Positions 42,552 through 53,149 of a stretch of DNA of 64,000 bases are shown piece after piece. The stretch's first letter is position 1. Every line of letters begins with the position of its first letter. A program made the translations under genes and the position numbers. The stretch covers positions 992,001 through 1,056,000 of the forward strand of contig NZ_CANMBY010000001.1 in the NCBI RefSeq assembly GCF_947496195.1, given 5' to 3'. A model generated the notes under the pieces. That model was not told the DNA's origin. It did not search any database and saw only the letters and a program-made list of their open reading frames with translations. Source of the stretch: an uncultured Polaribacter sp. (lineage in GTDB: Bacteria > Bacteroidota > Bacteroidia > Flavobacteriales > Flavobacteriaceae).

Positions 42552-45500
42552 ATGAAAACAAGAAATCTACTCATTTTAACACTATTCATAACTCTTATAT
42601 TTTCTTGTAATAAACAAGATATTAAACCAGATAACATCTATAAGTTTAAAGAATATATAAGCTATACCACTTCTGGTATTGTGTCAGCCTCAGATCATAT
42701 TAAGATAAATTTAGCTAAGGATGTAGAAAGTTGGGAAGCAGATAAAGAGATTTCTAATGATGTAATAACAATACAGCCTTACATTTCTGGAAAGGTGAAA
42801 ATTATAAATAAGCATGCTTTTTATTTTGAACCTGATGAAATTTTAGAACCAAATACAGAATATTCTGTTACAGTTAAATTAGATAAAATCTACGATAATA
42901 TTGATAAAGAATATTCTAATTATACATTTCAGTTTAAGACGATAACACCTAACTATAGCATACAAACAGAAGCTTTACAATCGTATACTAAAATACATCA
43001 ATATTTAAATGGATTATTAAAGTCTGCAGATATTATTTCTTTAGAAGATGCAAAAAGAATTATAAATGCTTCTCAAAATAACCAAAAGATAAATATTGTT
43101 TGGAACGAATCTTATGCAACATCTAAAGTTTTTGAGTTTAAAATAGATAGTATAACACGATTTGTAGAAGATTCTAAACTAACTATTTCTTGGGATGGAA
43201 AACCAATAAATGCCGATAATAAAGGTGAAAAAGAAATTATAATTCCTGGTAAAAATAATTTTAAAGTTTTGTCAGTTTCAGTTAATAATGATGAGAATCA
43301 GTTTATTTCAATTAATTTTTCAGATGAATTAAAAGAACAACAAAATTTTGATGGTTTAGTGTCAATTCAAAATCAAAATAAACCTCAATTTATTGTTAAT
43401 GGTAATGAGTTAAAAATCTATCCTCAAAACAAGTTTGAAGGTGATGTTTTGGTTTCTGTTTTTGAAGGAATTAAAAATTCACAGAATTATAAATTAAAGA
43501 AAACTTTTAAAGAAACAATTACTTTCGAACAAAAGAAACCTCAAATTAGGGCGCTTTCTAGTGGTACAATTTTACCCAATTCTAAAGATTTAAAATTTAA
43601 TTTCGAAGCTACTAATGTTAAAGAAGTAGAGGTTAGAATTATCAAAATTTTTGAGGACAATGTATTGCAGTTTTTACAAGAAAACAACATTAATAGTAAC
43701 TATGAATACAATATAAAAAGAGTAGGTAGAAGAGTTGCAAAAGAAACAATTACTCTTATAAATAATAAAAACAATAACACTCAAAAATGGAAAGCTTATA
43801 GTATAGACATCGCTAAAATGGTAGCTGCAGAACCAGGGGCTATTTACAGGGTTGAACTTAGTTTTAATAAAAATCAAACATTTTATAATTGTCAAAATAC
43901 ATTATCAATAAAAGAAGCAAATGATTTTGAAGAAGATTTTAATAATAGCATAAATGAAATAAATGATGATGAAGCTAGAGAAGAAATGTATTGGGACAAT
44001 CAATTATATAGTTACAAGAACTACAATTACAATTGGAGAGAAAGAAACAATCCCTGTCATGATGCCTATTATGACGAAAGTAAAGTTATAGCCCAAAATC
44101 TTTTAGCATCTAATCTTGGAATTATTGCTAAAAAAGGAGAAAATAATAATTACTTTTTTGCAGTTACTGATATTGTTAAAGCTACTCCTAAACGATCAGC
44201 AACAGTAAAATTATTCAATTTTCAACAACAAGAAATTGCTTCTGGTGTTACTAATTCAGAAGGCATAGTTTCGATTAAATCTAAAAATAATGCTGCCTTT
44301 GCAATAGTTTCTCAAGGCAATGAAAAAGGATATGTAAGATTATTTGATGGTAATTCTTTATCGTTAAGCAAATTTGATGTTTCTGGTAGTAAAACTCAAA
44401 AAGGCCTTAAAGGTTATATTTATGGAGAACGTGGAGTTTGGAGACCAGGTGATGAAATACATCTTACATTTTTGCTTAATGATGCTGATAATAAGTTGCC
44501 TAAAAATCATCCTATAAAGTTAGAAGTTACAGATCCTAGTGGAAAATTAGTATATAAAAAAGTAACTTCAGATCAATTAAATAACTTTTACAAGTTTACT
44601 ATAAAGACTTTGCAAAAAGCAAAAACAGGAAATTACTCTGCAAAAATTTCTGTTGGTGGAGCAAAGTTTTATAAAAATTTAAAAGTAGAAACAGTTAAAC
44701 CAAATCGTTTAAAAATTAAAGTAGATTTTGATGATGAAATATTATCAAACTCAAAACCAATAAATGGTACTTTAGATGTAAAATGGTTGCATGGAACACC
44801 TGCTAAAAATTTAAAAGCAGAAATAAAAGCAAAAATTACATCATCAAACTATAGTTTTAAAGAGTATAAAAATTTTGTCTTTACAGACCCCTCAAGAAAT
44901 TTTTCTACTGAAGAACTAAACGTTTTTGAAGGTAAATTAAATGCAAACGGAATTGCAAAAATAAATACCAATTTAAAAGTAGGTAAAAACGCACCAGGAA
45001 TGTTAAATGTCCAATTTTTAGTGAGAGCTTTTGAAAATGGTGGAGATTTTTCTATAGATGCTTTCACCAAAAAATATGCGCCTTTTAAAACTTTTTTAGG
45101 ATTAAAATCACCAAAAGGCAATAAATACGGCTCATATTTTACTGATGAAAATCAAACTTTTTCTGTAGTTTCTGTAGATGAAAATGGTAAACCTGTTCAA
45201 GTAGATGATATAGAAGTTCAAGTTTTTCAAATAAAATGGCGCTGGTGGTGGAGTACATCTGAAGATAATTTATCTAGATATACTTCAAGTAGTTACCATC
45301 AACCCTATAAAACAATAAAATTAAGCACAAACTCTAAAGGAGAAGGTAATTTCTCTTTAAATATTCCTGAAGAAAATAAAGGTCGATTCTTAATTAGAGT
45401 TATCGATAAAAAAGGTGGTCATGCAACTGGTAGAACAGCTTATTTTTATAAAAATTGGTGGCAAAACTCAGCATCTGGAGATAAAGAAGCTGCAAAAATG

Positions 45501-48095
45501 TTAGTATTTTCTGCAGATAAAGAAACGTATAATGTTGGTGAAACTGCTAAGATTACTTTTCCTTCAGGCTCAAAAGGCAATGCATTAATAAGCATAGAAA
45601 ATGGCACAAAAGTGTTAGAAACAAAATGGGTAAAGACAGAAAAAGGAACAACAACTTTTGATTTGCCTATTACTAAAAAAATGACACCTAATGTTTTTAT
45701 AAACATCTCTTTATTACAGCCACATAAAGTTACAGAAAACGATTTGCCAATTAGGTTGTATGGTGTAATACCGATTTTAGTTGAAGATTCAAACACAAAA
45801 TTAGAACCTGTAATTCAGATGCCAAAAGAATTAAAACCAGAAACAGAATATACAGTAAAAGTTTCTGAGAAAAACAGTAAAGCAATGACGTATACTTTAG
45901 CAGTGGTAGAAGATGGTTTATTAGATTTAACACGATTTAAAACTCCAAACGCTTACAATACTTTTTATGCAAGAGAAGCTTTAGGCGTTAAAACTTGGGA
46001 TATTTTTGATGATGTTATTGGAGCGTATTCTGGAAGTATAGATCAAGTTTTTGCAATTGGTGGTGATGGAAGCGTAGCAAAAGGAAAGAATAAAAAAGCA
46101 AATAGATTTAAGCCTGTAGTTCAGTTTTTAGGACCTTTTGAATTAAAATCTGGTAACAGTAAAACTCATAAAATTAAATTGCCAAACTATATAGGTTCTG
46201 TTAGAACTATGGTTGTTGCTGGTGATGTTATTACAGAAGCTTTTGGTAGTTCAGAAGAAACAACACCTGTAAAAAAACCACTAATGGTTTTAGCTACTTT
46301 ACCAAGAAAATTATCGCCTAAAGAAAAAGTGACTTTACCTATTTCTGTTTTTGCAATGGATAAAAAAGTAAAAAATGTTACTGTTCAGGTTAAAACTTCT
46401 AAAGGAATTTCTGTTGTGGGTAATGCAACTCAAAAAATCAATTTTAATAAACCAGATGAAAAAATGGTTTATTTTGAACTGGATGTTCTAAAAGCAAATG
46501 GTATCAATACTGTTGAAGTGATCGCTTCTGGAGCAGGAGAAAAGTCAACTTATAAAGTAGAGTTAGATGTAGTTAATCCAAACCCAATAACTACAAAAAT
46601 TATAGATAAAACCATACAAGGTAATGCTACTCAAACTATAAGTTTCGAAACTTTTGGAGTAGAAGGTTCAAATTCTGCAATAATTGAACTATCAACAATA
46701 CCTGCTATGAATTTTACAGGTAGATTAGAGTATTTAATTCAATATCCTCATGGTTGTGTAGAGCAAACCACATCAAGTGTTTTTCCTCAATTATTTTTAA
46801 ATGATTTATTCGATTTAACTTCAGAAAAGAAAAGAAAAATTCAGAATAATATAGAAAAAGGAATTAAAAGATTAGGTAGTTTTCAAAAAGCAAATGGAGG
46901 CTTAAGTTATTGGTTAGGTGAAAATTACATAAGTGATTGGGGTACAACTTATGCAGGTCATTTTATGTTAGAAGCTGAGAAAAAAGGCTTTGTGTTACCA
47001 CTTACTTTTAAAAGTAATTTTATTAACTATCAAAGAAATTTAGCTAGAAATTGGAGGCCAAATTATAATAGTTATTCTAGAGATTTAGAGCAAGCTTATA
47101 GGTTATATACATTAGCATTGGCAGGTAGTCCAGACTTATCAGCTATGAACAGATTAAGAGAATATAATAAGATTTCTAATGATGCAAAATGGAGGTTAGC
47201 TGCAGCATATGCATTAGTTGGTCAAAAAGAAGCTTCAGATGAAATTTTAACACAAACCACTCTAAATTTTGAAGGTTATAACTATTACAATTATGGCTCT
47301 AAAACAAGAAATAAGGCTATGGCTTTAGAAACGATGTTGCTTACGAACAACAATAATGTAAAAGACTTGGCAAAAAGTATTGCAAAAGATCTATCAAGTA
47401 ATCAGTGGATGAGTACCCAAACAACAGCTTATAGTTTGTTAGCTATAGGTAAAATGGTAGTGAAAAATGGTGGTAAAGCTATACATGTGGTATTGACTTC
47501 AGATGATAAAAAAGATCAAATTAACACTAGTAATTCTTTATTGCAAAGAACCATAAAAGTCGAAAAAGGTAAGAATACTATCAGCATTAAAAATAATGAT
47601 AATAATGTTGTTTATGCAAGAATTGTTAACTCAGGAAAATTACCTTTAGGTAGCGAAATTGTTGAAAATAGAGGATTAAAAGTTGCTTTAGAATACAAAG
47701 ATTTAAAAGGCAATAAAATTGATGTAAATCAATTAAAACAAGGACAAGATTTTGTGGCAAAAATTACGGTTCAAAGTAGTAAAAATGAGTCTGTAAAAGA
47801 TATCGCTTTAACTCAAATTTTTCCTTCTGGATGGGAAATTGTAAATACACGTTTTACAGATTTTGGGACTACTACAAAAAGCGATGCTAGATACACAGAT
47901 ATTAAAGATGATAGCGTTAATTTTTACTTCGACTTAGAAAATGGGAAATATAAATCTAAAACAAAAACATTCTCTGTATTATTAAATGCAGCTTATTTAG
48001 GTAACTATTATTTACCAGGTATACAAGTTGAAGCTATGTATGATAATGACTATTTGGTAAGAACAAAAGGACGTTGGATAAAAGTAGTGAAGTAG
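42552..48095 (+). CDS. Bacterial alpha-2-macroglobulin lipoprotein with thioester motif
   Basis: This 1847-residue lipoprotein (LIFSC, Cys19) is a bacterial alpha-2-macroglobulin. Early beta domains (~25-600) lead to the MG-type repeats with GYIYGERGVWRPGDEIHLTF, then VVEDGLLDLTRF, and the thioester region PHGCVEQTTS with Cys1402 and Gln1405. The following alpha-helical thioester domain runs to ~1700, then the receptor-binding-like beta domain. It would trap attacking proteases in the periplasm. It is 4 bp before the PBP1C gene, the widely conserved pairing in which the trap guards the envelope while PBP1C repairs peptidoglycan. Length is somewhat above E. coli YfhM. No missing parts are seen. 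Confidence 0.93.
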   Translation: MKTRNLLILTLFITLIFSCNKQDIKPDNIYKFKEYISYTTSGIVSASDHIKINLAKDVESWEADKEISNDVITIQPYISGKVKIINKHAFYFEPDEILEPNTEYSVTVKLDKIYDNIDKEYSNYTFQFKTITPNYSIQTEALQSYTKIHQYLNGLLKSADIISLEDAKRIINASQNNQKINIVWNESYATSKVFEFKIDSITRFVEDSKLTISWDGKPINADNKGEKEIIIPGKNNFKVLSVSVNNDENQFISINFSDELKEQQNFDGLVSIQNQNKPQFIVNGNELKIYPQNKFEGDVLVSVFEGIKNSQNYKLKKTFKETITFEQKKPQIRALSSGTILPNSKDLKFNFEATNVKEVEVRIIKIFEDNVLQFLQENNINSNYEYNIKRVGRRVAKETITLINNKNNNTQKWKAYSIDIAKMVAAEPGAIYRVELSFNKNQTFYNCQNTLSIKEANDFEEDFNNSINEINDDEAREEMYWDNQLYSYKNYNYNWRERNNPCHDAYYDESKVIAQNLLASNLGIIAKKGENNNYFFAVTDIVKATPKRSATVKLFNFQQQEIASGVTNSEGIVSIKSKNNAAFAIVSQGNEKGYVRLFDGNSLSLSKFDVSGSKTQKGLKGYIYGERGVWRPGDEIHLTFLLNDADNKLPKNHPIKLEVTDPSGKLVYKKVTSDQLNNFYKFTIKTLQKAKTGNYSAKISVGGAKFYKNLKVETVKPNRLKIKVDFDDEILSNSKPINGTLDVKWLHGTPAKNLKAEIKAKITSSNYSFKEYKNFVFTDPSRNFSTEELNVFEGKLNANGIAKINTNLKVGKNAPGMLNVQFLVRAFENGGDFSIDAFTKKYAPFKTFLGLKSPKGNKYGSYFTDENQTFSVVSVDENGKPVQVDDIEVQVFQIKWRWWWSTSEDNLSRYTSSSYHQPYKTIKLSTNSKGEGNFSLNIPEENKGRFLIRVIDKKGGHATGRTAYFYKNWWQNSASGDKEAAKMLVFSADKETYNVGETAKITFPSGSKGNALISIENGTKVLETKWVKTEKGTTTFDLPITKKMTPNVFINISLLQPHKVTENDLPIRLYGVIPILVEDSNTKLEPVIQMPKELKPETEYTVKVSEKNSKAMTYTLAVVEDGLLDLTRFKTPNAYNTFYAREALGVKTWDIFDDVIGAYSGSIDQVFAIGGDGSVAKGKNKKANRFKPVVQFLGPFELKSGNSKTHKIKLPNYIGSVRTMVVAGDVITEAFGSSEETTPVKKPLMVLATLPRKLSPKEKVTLPISVFAMDKKVKNVTVQVKTSKGISVVGNATQKINFNKPDEKMVYFELDVLKANGINTVEVIASGAGEKSTYKVELDVVNPNPITTKIIDKTIQGNATQTISFETFGVEGSNSAIIELSTIPAMNFTGRLEYLIQYPHGCVEQTTSSVFPQLFLNDLFDLTSEKKRKIQNNIEKGIKRLGSFQKANGGLSYWLGENYISDWGTTYAGHFMLEAEKKGFVLPLTFKSNFINYQRNLARNWRPNYNSYSRDLEQAYRLYTLALAGSPDLSAMNRLREYNKISNDAKWRLAAAYALVGQKEASDEILTQTTLNFEGYNYYNYGSKTRNKAMALETMLLTNNNNVKDLAKSIAKDLSSNQWMSTQTTAYSLLAIGKMVVKNGGKAIHVVLTSDDKKDQINTSNSLLQRTIKVEKGKNTISIKNNDNNVVYARIVNSGKLPLGSEIVENRGLKVALEYKDLKGNKIDVNQLKQGQDFVAKITVQSSKNESVKDIALTQIFPSGWEIVNTRFTDFGTTTKSDARYTDIKDDSVNFYFDLENGKYKSKTKTFSVLLNAAYLGNYYLPGIQVEAMYDNDYLVRTKGRWIKVVK

Positions 48096-48099
48096 TTAA

Positions 48100-50448
48100 A
48101 TGAGTATAAAAGGCTACATAACAAAGCATAAAAAGAAAAGTATTTTAGTTGGTATCTTGTTGATTTTTTATGCTTTTTGCTTACCTAAGCAATTATTTGT
48201 AAAGCCAACTTCTACAGTTATTACAAGTACTAAAGGCGATTTGTTAGGGGCTTTAATTGCAGAAGATGGTCAGTGGAGATTTCCTCATAATGATTCTGTA
48301 CCTGATAAGTTTAAAATCTGTTTAATTCAGTTTGAAGATGAACATTTTTACAAACATCCTGGGTTTAATCCTGTTTCTATTTTTAAAGCAATTCAACAAA
48401 ACATTAATGCTGGAAGAGTTGTTAGAGGTGGTAGTACAATTACACAGCAAGTTATAAGATTGAGTAGAAATGATAGGCCAAGAACTTATTTAGAAAAATG
48501 TAAAGAATTTATTTTAGCTACAAGATTAGAATTAAGAGCCAGTAAAGAAAAAATTTTAGCTTATTGGAGTAGTAATGCACCTTTTGGGGGTAATGTTGTT
48601 GGTTTAGATGCAGCTTCATGGCGTTTTTTTAATAGAAGTTCTGCTGATTTATCTTGGGCAGAAGCTGCAACATTAGCAGTATTACCTAACGCGCCAAAAT
48701 TGATTTATCCAGGGAAAAATCAACAAAAATTGTTGGTAAAAAGAAATCGATTATTAAAAAAATTACTTCATAAAAATGTAATTGATTCACTTACTTATAA
48801 TTTATCAGTTCTAGAAGAACTGCCTCAAAAACCTTATGCTTTACCTCAAATTGCACCACATTTATTGCAAAAGATTAATAAAGAAAAAAAAGGAGAAATT
48901 GTAAAAACCACAATTAATAAGAGATTACAAAATCAAACCAATACTATTGTAAAAAACCATTATAATCAACTCTCAAAAAACGGAATAAATAATGTTGCTG
49001 TTTTGGTTTTAGATGTAAATACAAGAGAGGTTTTAAGCTATGTAGGTAATGCTCCAACAACAAAAAAAAACCAAAAAGATGTAGATATTATAGATAAGCC
49101 AAGAAGTACAGGTAGTATATTAAAACCTTTTTTATATGCAGCTATGTTAGATGCTGGAGAACTTTTACCAAACACTTTGGTTGCTGATGTGCCAACAAAT
49201 TATGGAAGTTATCAGCCAGAAAATTTCGACAAAAAATATGCTGGAGCTATCTCTGCTAAAAAAGCACTTTCTAAATCTTTAAATGTACCTACAGTTAGAC
49301 TTTTACAAAAATTTGGTTTAGAAAAATTTCATGATTATCTGCAAAAGTTACAATTAAGAGATATCAAAAAAAATCCTAATTACTATGGATTAACTTTAGC
49401 TTTAGGAGGTGCAGAAAGTAATTTATGGGATTTATGTAAAAGTTATGCATCTCTAGCTTCTACTGTAAATCATTACTCAGCAACTTCAAGTTTTTATTTT
49501 GATAATGAGTTTTTAAATCCAACATTTTATAAAGATGAAACCATAGATTTTGGTAAAAAATCTAATCAAAAAATCGTTTTTGATGCAGCTTCTATTTATT
49601 TAACTTTCGAAAGTTTAAAAGAAGTAAATAGACCCAATGCAGATGAAAATTGGGAGTTTTTTGATGCTGCAAAAGAAATTGCCTGGAAAACTGGAACTAG
49701 TTTTGGATTTAGAGATGCTTGGAGTATTGGTGTAACTAAAGATTATGTAGTGGGTGTTTGGGTGGGTAATGCAGATGGAGAAGGAAGACCTGGTTTGGTA
49801 GGTCTACAAACAGCTGCTCCTATTCTTTTTGATGTTTTTGATAAACTTCCAAATTCATCTTGGTTTGAAAAACCTTTTGATGAAATGACTCAAGTTGAAA
49901 TATGTTCAAAAAGCGGTTATAGAGCTACCAAAATTTGTGAAGAAAAGAAACTATCTTACATACAAAACACAGGTTTAAAAACTGAGCCATGTCCATTTCA
50001 TATAAATATAAATATTGATAGATCAAGTACTTATCAAGTAAACACTTCTTGTGAAAGTTTAGAAAATATTCAGCACAAATCTTGGTTTGTGTTGCCTCCT
50101 TTACAAGAGTATTATTACAAAAAACAAAATCCTTTTTATAAGCCCTTACCAAAATTTAGAGAAGATTGTTTGGGTGAGGTAAAGAATGTGATGAAATTTC
50201 TATATCCAACAGAAAAAAGCACCATTTTTTTGCCAAAAGACTTTGATGGCAAACAAAATGAGCTAATTTTAAAAGTAGCGCATTCTAATAAAGAAGCCAT
50301 TTTATTTTGGTCTTTAAACCAACAATTTTTAGGAACAACTAAAGAAAATCATGAGTTAGCAATAACTCCAAAAGAAGGAGAGTTTACAATTACAGTCGTC
50401 GATAATTTTGGTAATGAAATTCAGCAACAAATTAGTATTAAAGAATAA
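48100..50448 (+). CDS. pbpC: Penicillin-binding protein 1C
   Basis: This bifunctional peptidoglycan synthase is anchored by one N-terminal helix (~14-30). The GT51 glycosyltransferase domain (~55-225) has the catalytic Glu79 in FEDEHFYKHPGF and RGGSTITQQ. The transpeptidase domain has Ser339 and Lys342 in TGSILKPF, SLN in SKSLNVPT, and KTGTS. The C-terminal ~80 residues are a BiPBP_C beta domain characteristic of PBP1C. Length 782 is typical. It is in an operon with the alpha-2-macroglobulin gene. Confidence 0.95.
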   Translation: MSIKGYITKHKKKSILVGILLIFYAFCLPKQLFVKPTSTVITSTKGDLLGALIAEDGQWRFPHNDSVPDKFKICLIQFEDEHFYKHPGFNPVSIFKAIQQNINAGRVVRGGSTITQQVIRLSRNDRPRTYLEKCKEFILATRLELRASKEKILAYWSSNAPFGGNVVGLDAASWRFFNRSSADLSWAEAATLAVLPNAPKLIYPGKNQQKLLVKRNRLLKKLLHKNVIDSLTYNLSVLEELPQKPYALPQIAPHLLQKINKEKKGEIVKTTINKRLQNQTNTIVKNHYNQLSKNGINNVAVLVLDVNTREVLSYVGNAPTTKKNQKDVDIIDKPRSTGSILKPFLYAAMLDAGELLPNTLVADVPTNYGSYQPENFDKKYAGAISAKKALSKSLNVPTVRLLQKFGLEKFHDYLQKLQLRDIKKNPNYYGLTLALGGAESNLWDLCKSYASLASTVNHYSATSSFYFDNEFLNPTFYKDETIDFGKKSNQKIVFDAASIYLTFESLKEVNRPNADENWEFFDAAKEIAWKTGTSFGFRDAWSIGVTKDYVVGVWVGNADGEGRPGLVGLQTAAPILFDVFDKLPNSSWFEKPFDEMTQVEICSKSGYRATKICEEKKLSYIQNTGLKTEPCPFHININIDRSSTYQVNTSCESLENIQHKSWFVLPPLQEYYYKKQNPFYKPLPKFREDCLGEVKNVMKFLYPTEKSTIFLPKDFDGKQNELILKVAHSNKEAILFWSLNQQFLGTTKENHELAITPKEGEFTITVVDNFGNEIQQQISIKE

Positions 50449-50533
50449 AAAAAGAGTTAATCTTTAGAGTTTTCTTAACGAAAAATCATCAATTTTTTAA
50501 CATCTTTGTAAGAATCAAAAAATAGGTTCTACA

Positions 50534-51376
50534 ATGAAGATTTATCCTATAGAAACTGGTAATTTTAAATTAGATGGTGGTGCAATGTTTGGTGTTGTAC
50601 CTAAATCTATTTGGCAAAGAACAAATCCTGCAGATGCTAATAATATGATAGACATGAGTATGCGTTGCATGCTTATAGAAGATGGTAATCGTTTACTATT
50701 AATAGATACTGGTTTAGGTAATAAACAATCAGATAAATTTTATAGCTATTATTATTTGTTTGGAGATTTTTCTTTAGATACATCTTTAAAAAAATATGGT
50801 TTTCATAGAGATGATATCACAGATATTTTTTTAACTCATTTACATTTTGATCATTGTGGAGGTGTTATTAAAAGAAACAAAGAGGGTTTATTAATTCCTG
50901 GTTTTAAAAATGCAAAAGTTTGGTCTAATCAAAAACATTGGAAATGGGCAACAGAACCAAATGCCAGAGAAAAAGCATCATTTTTAAAAGAGAATATAAA
51001 TCCAATTAAAGAAAGTGGTCAGTTAGAATTTATTCATAGTAATTACAAAGATCAAATTGGTTTTGATGTTTTGTTTATGGATGGTCATACAGAAAAACAA
51101 ATGTTGCCAAAAATTGAATATCAAGACAAAACATTGGTATTTATGGCAGATTTATTACCAACAGTTGGTCATATACCTTTACCATATGTTATGGGGTATG
51201 ATACTAGACCTTTGTTAACTATTAAAGAAAAAGCAGCATTTTTAAACGAAGCTGCAGATAAGAACTTTTATCTTTTTTTAGAACATGATGCACATCATGA
51301 ATTATGCACTGTAAAGCACACAGAAAAAGGAGTTCGTTTAAATACTACACATAAGTTTTCAGAAATATTTATTTAG
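50534..51376 (+). CDS. Metallo-beta-lactamase-fold hydrolase
   Basis: A cytoplasmic protein of 280 residues with the zinc motif THLHFDHCGG (His102, His104, Asp106, His107), later MDGHTEKQM, VFMADLLPT and FLEHDAHH metal-site segments. It resembles the lactonase-like branch of the metallo-beta-lactamase superfamily, but substrate cannot be assigned. The gene is 13 bp before the subtilase gene and may form a unit with it. A near-consensus -7 box (CATCTTTG) lies about 25 bp before the ATG. Confidence 0.88.
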   Translation: MKIYPIETGNFKLDGGAMFGVVPKSIWQRTNPADANNMIDMSMRCMLIEDGNRLLLIDTGLGNKQSDKFYSYYYLFGDFSLDTSLKKYGFHRDDITDIFLTHLHFDHCGGVIKRNKEGLLIPGFKNAKVWSNQKHWKWATEPNAREKASFLKENINPIKESGQLEFIHSNYKDQIGFDVLFMDGHTEKQMLPKIEYQDKTLVFMADLLPTVGHIPLPYVMGYDTRPLLTIKEKAAFLNEAADKNFYLFLEHDAHHELCTVKHTEKGVRLNTTHKFSEIFI

Positions 51377-51388
51377 AGAAGTTAGAAT

Positions 51389-53104
51389 ATGAAGCGTATT
51401 AAAGCAAGTTTTTTTATTGCCTTTTTAGGCATTTTTTTATGGGGTTGTAAATCATCACAAGTAGCAGTTACTGCACCAAACTTCGATGAAATTATTACAA
51501 CACCAGCAAAAAAAGATTTTTTGTCTGAAGAGGAATTAAAAGTTTGGCATCATTTAGATATACAGAAAGATTCTATTGCAGGTATTAGCTTAGAAAAAGC
51601 ATATAAATTTTTAAAGGGAAAAAAAGCAAAACCAGTTGTTGTTGCAATTGCAGATTCTGGAGTAGATATTAATCATGAAGATTTAAAGGATGTACTTTGG
51701 GTTAACAAAGACGAAATAAAAGGTAACAATAAAGATGATGATAATAATGGGTATATAGATGATGTTTTTGGTTGGAACTTTCTTGGGAATGCTAAAGGAG
51801 ATATTGTAACCACAGATCAATTAGAAATTACTAGAATTGTTAAAAGAGGCAGAGAAAAGTTTGGAGATAAAAAACTTTCTGAAATTGCAGAAAAAGACAA
51901 AAAAGCATATGAAGAATATTTAAAACTAAATAAAGAATTCGAAGCTACTCTTATTGAGAAAAAAGGAGAAATTTATCAAATGGATGACTATCTAAAAAAT
52001 TTAGATATGGTTCAAGAAAATTTTGATATTGTTAAAAAATTAGCAAAAACAGACAGTCTTACTTTAGCAATTGTAGACAAAGTAGAAGCACCAAATTTAC
52101 AAACTTTAATGAGGGTAAAAAATGTTGCTAATATTCTAAAGCAAGGTATGAGTGAAAGTACTTTGAAAGAAGAAAAAGAAAAAGTAAAAGAATACGTTGC
52201 AGAACTTAAAAAGGCAATGGAAGGTTATAATCTAGATATGAATTATCGTCAATCTTTAGGAGATGATTTATATGATATTACAGATAAATTTTATGGCAAT
52301 AACAATATGTTAGGTACTGCAGATGCAGGTAAACATGGTACTCATGTAGCAGGAATTGTTGCAGCAAATAGAACTAATAAAATAGGAGCAGTAGGTGTTG
52401 CAGATAATGTAAAAATTATGACTGTTAGAATTGTTCCTGAAGCAGATGAACATGATAAAGATGTGGCTCTTGGTATTAGATATGCAGTAGATAATGGAGC
52501 AAAAATTATAAACACAAGTTTTGGTAAACGTTTTTCACCAAATAAAAATTGGGTTTATGATGCATTAAAATATGCAGCAGAAAAAGATGTTTTAATAGTT
52601 AATGCAGCAGGTAATGATGGTAAAGATTTAGATGTTAATGAAACCTACCCAACAGACTCAAAAGATATGCTTACAGAATTTACAGATAATGTAATTACAA
52701 TTGGTGCAAATAGTTTGCATTATGATAAAAATTTACCAGCAAATTTTTCTAACTATGGTAAAGTAAATGTAGATATTTTTGCACCAGGTGTAAGTATCTA
52801 TGCACCAATTCCAGAAGATAAATACGAGGCTTTAAGTGGTACTTCTATGGCTGCACCAACAACTGCAGGAGTTGCTGCTTTAGTACGTTCTTATTATCCA
52901 AATTTATCTGCTAAAGAAGTTAAAGATATCATTATGAAATCTGGAGTAAAAATTAATTTTGATGTTGTAAAACCAGGTTCGCAAACAGAAGAAAATCCAA
53001 ATGGAGAAATGATTCCTTTTTCTAGTTTATCTGTTACAGGTAGAGTTGTAAATGCATACAATGCATTACAATTAGCAGAATATATTTCAAACAAAAAACA
53101 ATAG
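51389..53104 (+). CDS. Subtilase (S8) lipoprotein with large helical insertion
   Basis: The catalytic triad is complete: Asp89 (AIADSGVDINHED), His316 (GKHGTHVAG) and Ser486 (SGTSMAAPT). The signal peptide ends FLWGC (Cys20), so it is probably an outer-membrane or periplasmic lipoprotein. Asp and His are 227 residues apart; in typical subtilisins they are about 30 apart. Residues ~130-300 are Lys/Glu-rich and look helical (coiled-coil-like). No classical propeptide is evident. The helix insertion could shield the active site or bind a partner. A hairpin follows the gene. Confidence 0.93.
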   Translation: MKRIKASFFIAFLGIFLWGCKSSQVAVTAPNFDEIITTPAKKDFLSEEELKVWHHLDIQKDSIAGISLEKAYKFLKGKKAKPVVVAIADSGVDINHEDLKDVLWVNKDEIKGNNKDDDNNGYIDDVFGWNFLGNAKGDIVTTDQLEITRIVKRGREKFGDKKLSEIAEKDKKAYEEYLKLNKEFEATLIEKKGEIYQMDDYLKNLDMVQENFDIVKKLAKTDSLTLAIVDKVEAPNLQTLMRVKNVANILKQGMSESTLKEEKEKVKEYVAELKKAMEGYNLDMNYRQSLGDDLYDITDKFYGNNNMLGTADAGKHGTHVAGIVAANRTNKIGAVGVADNVKIMTVRIVPEADEHDKDVALGIRYAVDNGAKIINTSFGKRFSPNKNWVYDALKYAAEKDVLIVNAAGNDGKDLDVNETYPTDSKDMLTEFTDNVITIGANSLHYDKNLPANFSNYGKVNVDIFAPGVSIYAPIPEDKYEALSGTSMAAPTTAGVAALVRSYYPNLSAKEVKDIIMKSGVKINFDVVKPGSQTEENPNGEMIPFSSLSVTGRVVNAYNALQLAEYISNKKQ

Positions 53105-53125
53105 TAAATCTTTTACTATTTTTAT
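53101..53125 (+). terminator. Weak terminator hairpin after the subtilase gene
   Basis: An 8-bp perfect stem (53101-53108 with 53112-53119) has a 3-base loop and a T-rich end. It overlaps the stop codon. The AT-rich stem makes it weak. Confidence 0.4.
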
Positions 53126-53149
53126 AAATAAATAAAAACCAATTTAAAA

